Origin: Defluviitaleaceae bacterium
GTDB lineage: Bacteria > Bacillota > Clostridia > Lachnospirales > WQUN01
Assembly: GCA_009781765.1 (NCBI GenBank)
Contig: WQVC01000013.1
Coordinates: forward strand, 1-42,395
Direction: 5' to 3'
Length of the DNA stretch: 42,395 nucleotides
In this document: in pieces, positions 26,016 to 34,158 of the stretch
Numbering within the stretch: position 1 is the stretch's first letter
How the letters are laid out: each line of letters starts with the position of its first letter
Notes under the pieces: model-generated
Told to the model about the DNA's origin: nothing
The model's input: the letters and a program-made list of their open reading frames with translations, nothing else
Databases searched by the model: none
Position numbers and translations under genes: made by a program

Positions 26016-27638
26016 ATGCGAAAATTTTTACTTATTGCAACGACGGTATGTATGGTATTTCTTGTCGCTTGCGGCGACACCGGCGTCGTCGGGGCAGACA
26101 CGGAGCATTCCGAAAGCGGCATTTTGCGCGGCGAACTTGTTGTTTCGGCGTTCGACTCGATGCTTGCAGGGCCGTTTTTGGAAGATGCCGCGCGGAGATT
26201 CTCGGATATTCACCCGTACGTGAATATCACCGTTGAAACATTTTCGTCAATGCCGGAAATCCGCCTTGAGGAAGACACGCAAACGCAAGGCAGCCGCGGC
26301 ATGATAACGGCGCGAACGACCGGCGACCCGGCGCAGGAACGCCGCGACTATGTAAGTTTAATTAACGCTCAGCTCGCAACCGGCGGCGGACCCGATATTT
26401 TGGCGATGGACGTACTGCCGTTTCATCAGTACGCTCGCGACGGCAGGCTTGCAAACTTGCATAATTTCATGGCCGCCGACCCGTTTTTTGACATCAACGC
26501 ATATCGCGCAAATATCGTTAATGCCCTTGAAATCGCCGGCGGACTTTATATGTTTCCGCTCAGCTATTCCTTTGAATACGCTTCATTCAACCCCGAATTT
26601 TTCGAACTCTTCGAAACGGAAGCGGCGGAACTTCGGCGCGGCGATGTTTTCACATACGCGCAACTCGCAGAACTCGCCGAAGCGGCGTTCCATGTTGCAA
26701 ACCAAACAAGCGACGAACCCATCGCCATGTTCCCCACAATAAGCATGACCGGCGGCGGCATGAGAATTATGGGCGCAATGAACATCCCCATGCTGTTTCG
26801 TTCGCAGTTCCTTCATAATTACAACCACTTCGTAAACCCCGACACTCGCCGCGCAAATTTTACCGACGGCACATTTGAAAATCTCATCGAAACAATGATT
26901 GACTTCGAGGAACGCGGCTTTCTCATTCCGCTCGGCTTCGGTTCGCCGCAAGAACTGATTGCCGGCGGCGGACGACAAATGGTTATGCCCACAATTCCGC
27001 AATCCGTCTACAATTTCAGCGACAGCAGCCAACTTCTCTCGGAATTTTACAACCTTGAAGGCCCTGCCGGAATCATCGGAATCGGCGACTCTGCGCAACA
27101 CGAAATCGCCGGGCTGTTGGCAAACAACCAAGGCGAAATCCCGTTCACCGCAGGACACGCACTGGGCATCAACTCAAATTCGCAAAATCAACAACTCGCG
27201 TGGGAATTTATCAAATTTGTGTCAAGCTACGCCATGGTTGATTCGATGCTCATAACCGGCCTGCCGACTTACATTCGCGCTTTTGACGAACGCGCCCGAG
27301 TATCCGTACTGGGCGGCAATCTTATGCGCGGCGGCGGAATGATGATTGTCGGGCGCACCACCGAAGGCGAAGACGACGCAAGCCCCTTCGGACGCCCCGA
27401 AACGCCCGAAATCGACCTCGCAACCGCAACCTTCACCCCCGAACAGGAAGCCGCACTTCAGGCATACAGCGCGACCGTCGCATATTTTACGCGCCTTCTG
27501 GACACTTTTCAGATAACCGACCCGCTTCTGGATGAAGTAATTTTTGCATCCGTAGCAAACGTTTTCAACGGCTCGGCAACGCCCGGAAGCGTCGCGCAAT
27601 CCCTTCAAAATCAAGTTCACGCGCTCTTGAACGAATAA
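26016..27638 (+). CDS. Extracellular solute-binding lipoprotein, orphan
   Basis: A 540-residue family-1-type ABC binding protein. It starts MRKFLLIATTVCMVFLVACG: a lipoprotein signal with lipobox LVAC and Cys19, so it is membrane-anchored outside the cell. The body has FLEDAARRFSDIHPYVNITVE, LATGGGPDILAMD and LGINSNSQNQQLAWEFIKFV, all usual in sugar-binding members. No permease or ATPase gene is near; a large kinase with an external sensor follows. ATG 26016 follows GGAGG. It may feed a distant permease, or present a ligand to the nearby sensors; the second is speculative. Confidence 0.85.
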   Translation: MRKFLLIATTVCMVFLVACGDTGVVGADTEHSESGILRGELVVSAFDSMLAGPFLEDAARRFSDIHPYVNITVETFSSMPEIRLEEDTQTQGSRGMITARTTGDPAQERRDYVSLINAQLATGGGPDILAMDVLPFHQYARDGRLANLHNFMAADPFFDINAYRANIVNALEIAGGLYMFPLSYSFEYASFNPEFFELFETEAAELRRGDVFTYAQLAELAEAAFHVANQTSDEPIAMFPTISMTGGGMRIMGAMNIPMLFRSQFLHNYNHFVNPDTRRANFTDGTFENLIETMIDFEERGFLIPLGFGSPQELIAGGGRQMVMPTIPQSVYNFSDSSQLLSEFYNLEGPAGIIGIGDSAQHEIAGLLANNQGEIPFTAGHALGINSNSQNQQLAWEFIKFVSSYAMVDSMLITGLPTYIRAFDERARVSVLGGNLMRGGGMMIVGRTTEGEDDASPFGRPETPEIDLATATFTPEQEAALQAYSATVAYFTRLLDTFQITDPLLDEVIFASVANVFNGSATPGSVAQSLQNQVHALLNE

Positions 27639-27644
27639 TGCTTA

Positions 27645-28063
27645 CGGGGGTTTCACCCCCGCACCCCCACGAACTTTTTGAAAAAAGTTCGACAAAAACA
27701 CGAAAAAACCGCGCTTTCGCGCGGTTTTTTGTTGCACGGATAATACGTCTTCGGTGTTCGGGGCATCAAAAATCAATCGGTAACCAACCGGCTACCTATT
27801 GATTTTTTTGTACCGCCGCCCGCTCCCGCGAAACAGAATACGGCTTCCCTCCCCCATTCGCCTTCAATTGTGCGTTATGGCGAACGCTCCCGCTGCCCAC
27901 AAAAAAAACCGCGCGAAAGCGCGGTTTTTAACGTTTTTGTCGAACTTTTTTTGAAAAAAAGTTTGAAAAAAAAATTTAAAAATCGCGCGTACGCGCGATT
28001 TTATTAAAGTTTTTGTCGAACTTTTTTCAAAAAGTTCGTGGGGTTCGGGGCGAAGCCCCGCAA
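27645..28063. mobile_element. Inverted-repeat element (E1) with internal terminators
   Basis: Perfect 34-bp inverted repeats at 27665-27698 and 28010-28043 (starting CCCCACGAACTTTTTGAAAA) are extended outward by GGGG-TTC-CCCC type hairpins. Inside are terminator-like hairpins at 27703-27731, 27768-27812, 27907-27931 and 27977-28004. No ORF is inside, so it is MITE-like. Related shorter elements are at 32229-32369 and 33958-34145. The first internal hairpin probably serves as the terminator of the solute-binding protein gene. Confidence 0.7.
27703..27731 (+). terminator. Rho-independent terminator after the solute-binding protein gene
   Basis: AAAACCGCGC, a TTTC-type loop and GCGCGGTTTTTT form a strong symmetrical terminator, usable on both strands. 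Confidence 0.8.
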
Positions 28064-28095
28064 TTCATTAAACCGGCGTTCGAGCGAAAAAGTTC

Positions 28096-28124
28096 TTGAA
28101 ATATTATGGTTTTCGTGGGATAAT
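28096..28124 (+). promoter_or_regulatory. Candidate promoter of the hybrid kinase gene
   Basis: TTGAAA (28096-28101), 17 bp, GATAAT (28119-28124), with the ATG 31 bp further on. It lies just outside element E1. Confidence 0.55.
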
Positions 28125-28154
28125 TTGAACGTGTGCGGGAAGGCGAGGGGTAGT

Positions 28155-31100
28155 ATGTCGCGTATATTTGAGAAATTTCGAAGTTTGAAAAATAAAATGA
28201 TGCTTCCCATTGTACTTACCATTTTTGTTACAATTACCGCTGTTTTGTTGGTGGTAAGCCGCAGTACCGGCGAGCTTGCCGACAGCTTTATCAACCATCG
28301 CGTAGACGTAACGGCGGCAGCCGTCGGGGCGCGAATGGACGATTTGGAAGAAAAAACGCGCCTTGTTGCCTTGTCTGTTGCCGCAGATTACGCCATTGTG
28401 TCTAATATTCAGTTGTGGAATACTGATGAGGACAGCAGAGATGCTGCAAGGGCGGCAATTATCGAACGCGCCGCTTTTTTGTCCGGCGAACTCGGAATCG
28501 ACAGCTTTGTGATTCGCGACCGCGAAGGGCGATTGGTTCTGAGGTTGCACGAGCTTGATATATACGGCGATTTCGGCGTCGGCGAAGTGACGCCTAACCT
28601 TGTCGCCTTCGAAGGCGGAACGCAAGCGGGCTTTATTTCAACCGCAACAATGCCGATGGGGCTTGCAACAACAACTCCGATTTCAATTACTTATTCAAAC
28701 GGCGAAATCATCGGCACGTTAAGCGCGATTTACATGCTTAATACCGAGGAATTCGTTGATACTTTCGCAGAAATTTTTAACGCACGGGTATCGGTTTTTC
28801 AGGGCAATATGAGCATAATGTCGTCGGCGCGTTACAGCGACGGCACGCGCATAATCGGCGTTCCGTTAAGCGACGAAGCGTATGAATATGTACTTATGCG
28901 GGGCGAATCGTTTCGGCAGGAAATAAATATACCGAACGAACATGATGAAGCAGAACATTTTATCGCGTACAAACTTCCGCTCAAAGGCGTGGACGGCAGC
29001 GTTCTCGGAGCGTTTATCGTGGCGTTTTCCAACAGCGAAGCCGTGATTGCGAGAAGCAATTTGCAGCGCATAATTATTGGGGTCGGCGCAATCGGGATGG
29101 TTGTTGCCGTTGCCATAATGTTTGTGTTGCTTTCGGGGTTCTTGCGCCCGCTTAAAACTCTGCGCGACAACATGAAAAACGGCGTTACCTCGGGCATGGG
29201 TTCAAAATTGCCCAAAGATGAACTCGGCACGATTATTTGCGAGGTTGAAGCAATCATGTTGCGCGAGCGTGACGCCGCCGAGCAATTTATGGTTATATTC
29301 GAAACCGCGCCTCTTGCAACCACGCTTTACGACAAAAATTTTGATACAATTACCCATAACAAAGAAGTCGAAGAAATGTACGGCACGGCTTTCGCGATGC
29401 AAAACGGAGACATTAAAAAATCCATGCCCGAGTTTCAGCCGGACGGCAGGGCGTCCATGGATGTTTTCAAGAATGCCACCGACGCCGCAATGAAAAACGG
29501 CATTCACACTGAAGAGCTTCTTTGCCGGCATAAAGACGGAACGATATTCCCCTCCGAAGTTACATGGACGCGCGTTAAATACAAAGGCGACGATGTTTTG
29601 GTTGAATACACGCGCGACCTCACCGAAATAAAGGCTGCGGAAAAAAAAGAGCGCGAACTTAACGAGCGCGAACGTGTTGCCGCGGATGAATCTAATCGTG
29701 CAAAAAGTCAATTTTTGGCGCGAATGTCTCACGAAATTCGCACACCGATTTCCGCCGTTATGGGAATTGCCGAAATCGAGTTAAAAAGCGGCGGGCTTTC
29801 GCCTCACATAGAGGAATCTTTTTCGAAAATACACGGTGCCGCGAATATTCTTCTCGGGATTGTGAACGATATTTTAGACCTCTCTAAAATTGAAGCCGGC
29901 AAAATGGATTTAATGCGCACGGAATATCTTGTTTCAAGCCTCATCGTTGACATTGCGTATTTGCATATAGTTTTTTTAAACAGCCGCGACATCACGTTTA
30001 ACTTAACAGTTGATGAAAATTTGCCGACCGGCTTGCTCGGCGATTCGTTGCGAATAATGCAGGTTGTAAATAATTTGCTGTCAAATGCGTTCAAATATAC
30101 CGACAGCGGCATGGTTGACCTTCACGTGAAATGTCTCCCTGCCGATGACGGATATGTTTGGCTTGAAATTTCTATTCGCGATACAGGGTTCGGCATGACG
30201 GAAGAACAGCTCGCAATTTTGCGCAACAGCGACTACATTCGCTTCCACGAACACGAAAGTCGATTTATCGGCGGCACAGGGTTGGGAATTCCGATTGTAT
30301 ACAGCCTGCTCGCGCTTATGGATGCCGATATAAAATATGAGAGTTCACCCGGAGTCGGCACAACGGTTACTGTTTCGATTCCGCAGCAAATCGCCGACGC
30401 AACGCCAATCGGCAAAGAATTCGCCGAGCGTTTGCAGCAATTTGAAGAAGTTATTTTGTCGTCCGCCGAGCGTTGCTTCGACGTTGCTCCCGAGCCTATG
30501 CCTTACGGCAGTGTGCTTGTTGTTGACGACGTTGACGCGAATTTATACGTATCGAGAGGGCTTATGGAATTTTACGAGCTTAGCATCGAAACGTGTACCG
30601 GCGGCAAAGATGCGATTGAAAAAGTCAAAAGCGGCAAAGTTTATGATATAATATTTCTCGACGAGATGATGCCCGGCATGAGCGGCACGGAAACGTTACG
30701 TGCTTTGCGCGAAATCGGCTATACCGGTACGATTGTCGCGCTTACGGCAAACGCGCTTATCGGGCAAGCCGAGGAGTATTATCGCGCGGGTTTTGACAGT
30801 TTTATTTCAAAACCGATTCAAACAAAAAATTTGAACGCGATTTTGGTGAAATTTATTCGTGACAAGCAGCCTCCCGAGGTTTTGGAGGCTTACAGTCAAA
30901 ATGAAGATGCCGGACGCGACATGGAACGTTGGCAACGTGAAATTTCGGAGTCGTTGCGACCGCGTTTTGCGCGAAGCTACAGGAACACGTCGGATGAATT
31001 TACGCAAAGTTTAAGCTCCGGAGACATTGAAACCGCACGGCGCATTGCGCACACGCTTAAAACTTCGGCAAGTCTGATTCACGAATACGCGCTTTCCGAC

Positions 31101-31415
31101 GCGGCATACAGAATTGAATACGCACTTCTCAAGGGCGAATCGCCGACCGACGCGCAAGTGACCACCTTCAAAACCGAATTGCTTCGCACGCTTGATTCCA
31201 TTGTCCCGGCAGAAATTATCGCCCCGACCGGCTCAAAAATTTCCGCCGCCGAGCTTTATGAAAAACTTGAACCGTTGCTTGAGAAGCAAAGCGCGGCGGC
31301 TCTTAATTTTACAGATGCCTTGCGAGAAATACCCGAAGCGTCAGAACTTGCTCAGCATATCGAGGACTTTAATCACAACGGCGCACGCGAGGCACTGCGC
31401 AATCTTATGAGGTGA
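28155..31415 (+). CDS. Hybrid sensor histidine kinase (Cache-PAS-HisKA-HATPase-REC-HPt)
   Basis: A 1086-residue multi-domain kinase. Domains: TM1 (~15-35), an extracytoplasmic Cache-like sensor (~40-300) with FVIRDREGRLVLR, TM2 (~308-332), a PAS domain (~385-500) with EELLCRHKDGTIFPSE, HisKA with MSHEIRTPI and His526, HATPase with NNLLSNAFKYT and GGTGLGIPIV, a receiver with Asp836 in IIFLDEMMPG, then HPt with IAHTLKTSA and His966, and an extra C-terminal ~90 residues. This is a full phosphorelay. Start ATG follows GAGGGG. Its sensor resembles that of the chemoreceptor at 34159. A terminal response regulator is not in the window. Confidence 0.93.
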   Translation: MSRIFEKFRSLKNKMMLPIVLTIFVTITAVLLVVSRSTGELADSFINHRVDVTAAAVGARMDDLEEKTRLVALSVAADYAIVSNIQLWNTDEDSRDAARAAIIERAAFLSGELGIDSFVIRDREGRLVLRLHELDIYGDFGVGEVTPNLVAFEGGTQAGFISTATMPMGLATTTPISITYSNGEIIGTLSAIYMLNTEEFVDTFAEIFNARVSVFQGNMSIMSSARYSDGTRIIGVPLSDEAYEYVLMRGESFRQEINIPNEHDEAEHFIAYKLPLKGVDGSVLGAFIVAFSNSEAVIARSNLQRIIIGVGAIGMVVAVAIMFVLLSGFLRPLKTLRDNMKNGVTSGMGSKLPKDELGTIICEVEAIMLRERDAAEQFMVIFETAPLATTLYDKNFDTITHNKEVEEMYGTAFAMQNGDIKKSMPEFQPDGRASMDVFKNATDAAMKNGIHTEELLCRHKDGTIFPSEVTWTRVKYKGDDVLVEYTRDLTEIKAAEKKERELNERERVAADESNRAKSQFLARMSHEIRTPISAVMGIAEIELKSGGLSPHIEESFSKIHGAANILLGIVNDILDLSKIEAGKMDLMRTEYLVSSLIVDIAYLHIVFLNSRDITFNLTVDENLPTGLLGDSLRIMQVVNNLLSNAFKYTDSGMVDLHVKCLPADDGYVWLEISIRDTGFGMTEEQLAILRNSDYIRFHEHESRFIGGTGLGIPIVYSLLALMDADIKYESSPGVGTTVTVSIPQQIADATPIGKEFAERLQQFEEVILSSAERCFDVAPEPMPYGSVLVVDDVDANLYVSRGLMEFYELSIETCTGGKDAIEKVKSGKVYDIIFLDEMMPGMSGTETLRALREIGYTGTIVALTANALIGQAEEYYRAGFDSFISKPIQTKNLNAILVKFIRDKQPPEVLEAYSQNEDAGRDMERWQREISESLRPRFARSYRNTSDEFTQSLSSGDIETARRIAHTLKTSASLIHEYALSDAAYRIEYALLKGESPTDAQVTTFKTELLRTLDSIVPAEIIAPTGSKISAAELYEKLEPLLEKQSAAALNFTDALREIPEASELAQHIEDFNHNGAREALRNLMR

Positions 31416-31421
31416 TTCATA

Positions 31422-32201
31422 ATGATATTAGCAGTAATGCCGCATCCCGCGCTTGCAGTGCCGGAGGTTGGCGGCGAAATTTCAAAAATTTCCGAAACTG
31501 TTCGAGCAATGGACGAAATTTCGCGCGAAATTGCCGACTTTTCCCCTGAAACGATTATTTTTTTTACGCCGCACGGAACTATGTACGGTGATTTTTTTCA
31601 TGTTTCGCCGGGGGCGGGCGCGACGGGCGACCTCTCGCGGTTCGGTGCAAGCGAGCCGACTTTTTCATTAGAATATGACATCGAGCTTACGGAAGAAATC
31701 GCGCGCATCTCCGAGCAACAAAACTTTCCCGCCGGGACTTTCGGCGAGCGCGACCCCGCTCTTGACCACGGCGTTCTCGTTCCCGTGTATTATCTGAATA
31801 AATTTTTCACGAATTATAAAATTGTGCGCGTTTCGCAATCAGGGCTGAGTACGGCGGCACATTTCGAAATGGGTGCGATGGTTGCTGCTGCGGCGGAGAA
31901 TTTGGGGCGACGTTACTGCGTTGTTGCGTCCGGGGATTTGTCGCACAAACTCGGCGGCTCATACGGGTTCGCGCCGGAAGGCGAAACTTTCGACCGCGAT
32001 ATAATGAAATTTTTGCGCGAAGCGGATTTCAGCGCGCTTCTTGCCATGCCCGACGACCTGCTCGAAGCCGCCGTCGAATGCGGTCACAGTTCGTTTGCAA
32101 TGTTGGCGGGATGTTTGGCGGGGCGCGAAGTTGCCGCAAAACAGCTTTCGTATGAATGTCCGCTCGGCGTGGGTTACGGCGTGGTGAAATTTAATGCTTG
32201 A
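31422..32201 (+). CDS. Class III extradiol dioxygenase-like (Memo/AmmeMemoRadiSam) protein
   Basis: A 259-residue protein matching the LigB-type N-terminal domain of AmmeMemoRadiSam system protein A: PHPALAVPEVGG, FTPHGTMYGD, LDHGVLVPVYYLNK, VVASGDLSHKLGG and YECPLGVGYGVVKF. His residues in PHP, TPHG, DHGV and LSHK suit a metal site. In Clostridia this domain is usually fused to an AMMECR1 domain; here the gene ends before it and no AMMECR1 or partner radical SAM gene is near. It starts 6 bp after the hybrid kinase with AGGTGATT, so it is translated in the same operon. Substrate unknown. Confidence 0.82.
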   Translation: MILAVMPHPALAVPEVGGEISKISETVRAMDEISREIADFSPETIIFFTPHGTMYGDFFHVSPGAGATGDLSRFGASEPTFSLEYDIELTEEIARISEQQNFPAGTFGERDPALDHGVLVPVYYLNKFFTNYKIVRVSQSGLSTAAHFEMGAMVAAAAENLGRRYCVVASGDLSHKLGGSYGFAPEGETFDRDIMKFLREADFSALLAMPDDLLEAAVECGHSSFAMLAGCLAGREVAAKQLSYECPLGVGYGVVKFNA

Positions 32202-32228
32202 AGATGACGTGAATCTAATTCTCATCAT

Positions 32229-32369
32229 ATCAGGGGCTTCGCCCCCGAACCCCCACCCGCTTTTTAAAAAAAGCGGGGCAAAAATTATCAAAAAATCGCG
32301 CAAAGCGCGATTTTTAATGAGGTTTTTTTCAAAAAGTTTGTGGGGTGCGGGGCGAAGCCCTGCGGGTTT
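32229..32369. mobile_element. Palindromic intergenic element E2
   Basis: It opens with GGGGCTTCGCCCCCGAACCC, contains hairpins CCGCTTTTT/AAAAAGCGG and AATCGCGC/GCGCGATT plus a T-run, and closes with GGGGCGAAGCCCTGC. It is about 90 percent alike to E3 over its first 100 bp and shares its outer arms with E1. It may act as a terminator after the LigB-like gene, with the next gene needing its own start. Confidence 0.7.
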
Positions 32370-32406
32370 TGCCAAATTAGATTGACGTGCTTAGGAGCTG
32401 ATTCGT

Positions 32407-33954
32407 ATGGATTCCCGTCTTTCGCAAATTTTGGCAAAAATTTCAGGTGAAATTCGCTCGCCGATAACCACTGTTTTAGGTATTTCGGAGCTGCAATTGC
32501 AAAAGACGTTTCTCACAGTTGAGGCGGAAAAAACATTTGCGCAAATAAATCATGCTGCTCGGCATCTTGAAACAATCGCCGGCAATATTACTTATCTTTC
32601 GGACACGGCCGCCGGCAAAGCAAGGCTTGTTTGCAAAAAATATTCTGTTACGGATTTAATCAGTGACGCTTCGCATTTGCAATATCTCGGCGAGTTGAAA
32701 TTGAATGTTGATGAGGATTTACCGGCAAATTTTATCGGTGACGCCCCTCGAATTAAGCAAATTTTGGACAACCTTTTGGCATTTAAATCTACCGGCAGCA
32801 TCGAAATGAATGTAACCGGCAGCAGCGAGGAGGGCTTGTGCTTTACCGTAAGTAACACCGGAATGCCCGAAGAATCCGCCGGCATCGGGATGTCCGTTGT
32901 GTTCAGCCTTGTTAAGCTGATGAACGGAAGCATTGATATTGAAAACGAGCCCGGTAAAGGTGCGACGATTCGCATTTGTATTCCGCAAAAAGTTTCCGGC
33001 TCGGAACTTTTGGGCGATATTCTTCCGCAATCGGGCGAGTATTTGAAATTCGTGCCGGAACCGTCCCACGGAAAAGTTCTTGTTGTTGACGACCTTGATG
33101 CAAATTTGTATGTTGCCAAGGGTTTTATGGCACGATACGGCTTGTTCGTTGACACCTGCGACAGCGGATATGAGGCTGTAAAAAAAATTAAACAGGGCGA
33201 TACATACGATATTATTTTTTTAGACCACACAATGCCGGGCATGACCGGCTCGGAAGTGATGAAAATTTTGCGGGAGTTCGGCTACACGCTGCCGATTGTT
33301 ATGTTGACGGCAAATGCCGTTGCCGGCACGGCGGAAAGTTATATTGAAGCCGGCTTCGATGATTTTCTTTCGAAGCCGATTAAATCAAAAGAACTTGACG
33401 CCGTTTTGATGAAACATATTCCCGGGGGCGGAAAGTCGGATGAAACCGCCTCAACCGGCGATAATATTACAGAAAAATTGCGCCGCGAATTTTTCCGAAC
33501 GCAAAAAAATACCGGCGAAAGTTTGAAAATCGCACTCAACGAAGGCAATACGGAATCGGCGCAGTTTTTGGCGCATTCGTTAAAAGGGCTTGCGGGATTG
33601 ATTAACGAAACCGCTCTTGTGAGGCTTGCCGAAGCGGCAGAGTTTGGGCTTGCAAAAAGCGGTTCGATTGAGCCTGATGTCGTTTCCGAACTGGAAAACG
33701 AACTTCGGCGCGTACTCGACGAAATCGGCGAACCGGAGGGTTCGTTATATTCAAAAAAAATGCGAAGCGAAATTGCGGAAGTTTTGGACGAACTCGACGC
33801 AAGCATCAAACGTTACGACATCGGCAGCCTCGTTATTGTTGAAAAACTTCGTTCGATTCCCGAAGCGGCGGTGCTTGTTCGGCAAGTCGAAGCACTCGAA
33901 TACGACGACGCTGCAAAAACCGTGCGCGTGTTGCGCGATGTGCTGAATAAATAA
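32407..33954 (+). CDS. Degenerate hybrid kinase: pseudo-HisKA/HATPase, intact REC and HPt
   Basis: A 515-residue paralogue of the C-terminal half of the hybrid kinase, with no TM or sensor. The HisKA helix reads KISGEIRSP, with Gly14 where its paralogue has the phospho-acceptor His (MSHEIRTP). The N box is shortened (DNLLAFKSTG) and the ATP-lid glycines are altered (SAGIGMSVVF). The receiver has Asp273 (IIFLDHTMPG), the FLSKPIKSKEL Lys, and HPt has LAHSLKGLAG with His390. So it should not autophosphorylate but could relay phosphate. It begins with AGGAG 9 bp upstream of the ATG. Confidence 0.88.
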   Translation: MDSRLSQILAKISGEIRSPITTVLGISELQLQKTFLTVEAEKTFAQINHAARHLETIAGNITYLSDTAAGKARLVCKKYSVTDLISDASHLQYLGELKLNVDEDLPANFIGDAPRIKQILDNLLAFKSTGSIEMNVTGSSEEGLCFTVSNTGMPEESAGIGMSVVFSLVKLMNGSIDIENEPGKGATIRICIPQKVSGSELLGDILPQSGEYLKFVPEPSHGKVLVVDDLDANLYVAKGFMARYGLFVDTCDSGYEAVKKIKQGDTYDIIFLDHTMPGMTGSEVMKILREFGYTLPIVMLTANAVAGTAESYIEAGFDDFLSKPIKSKELDAVLMKHIPGGGKSDETASTGDNITEKLRREFFRTQKNTGESLKIALNEGNTESAQFLAHSLKGLAGLINETALVRLAEAAEFGLAKSGSIEPDVVSELENELRRVLDEIGEPEGSLYSKKMRSEIAEVLDELDASIKRYDIGSLVIVEKLRSIPEAAVLVRQVEALEYDDAAKTVRVLRDVLNK

Positions 33955-33957
33955 TTT

Positions 33958-34145
33958 TCGGGGCTTTGCCCCCGGACCCCCACCCGCTTTTTAAAAAAAG
34001 CGGGGCAAAAATTATCAAAAAATCGCGCGTAGCGCGATTTTTAATAAAGTTTTTGTCAAACTTTTTTCTAAAAGTTCGCAGGCAGACCCGGCCGCCCGGC
34101 CAGCGTGCGAAGCACGCGAGAGGGGTGCGGGACAGAGTCCCGCGA
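33958..34145. mobile_element. Palindromic intergenic element E3
   Basis: The left ~100 bp matches E2 (GGGGCTTTGCCCC, the CCGCTTTTT/AAAAAGCGG hairpin, AATCGCGC/GCGCGATT). The right part diverges, with a CCCGGCCGCCCGGCC segment and a final GCGGGACAGAGTCCCGCGAA hairpin. It lies between convergent genes and can serve both as terminators. Confidence 0.65.
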
Positions 34146-34158
34146 ACTTCAATCATCA

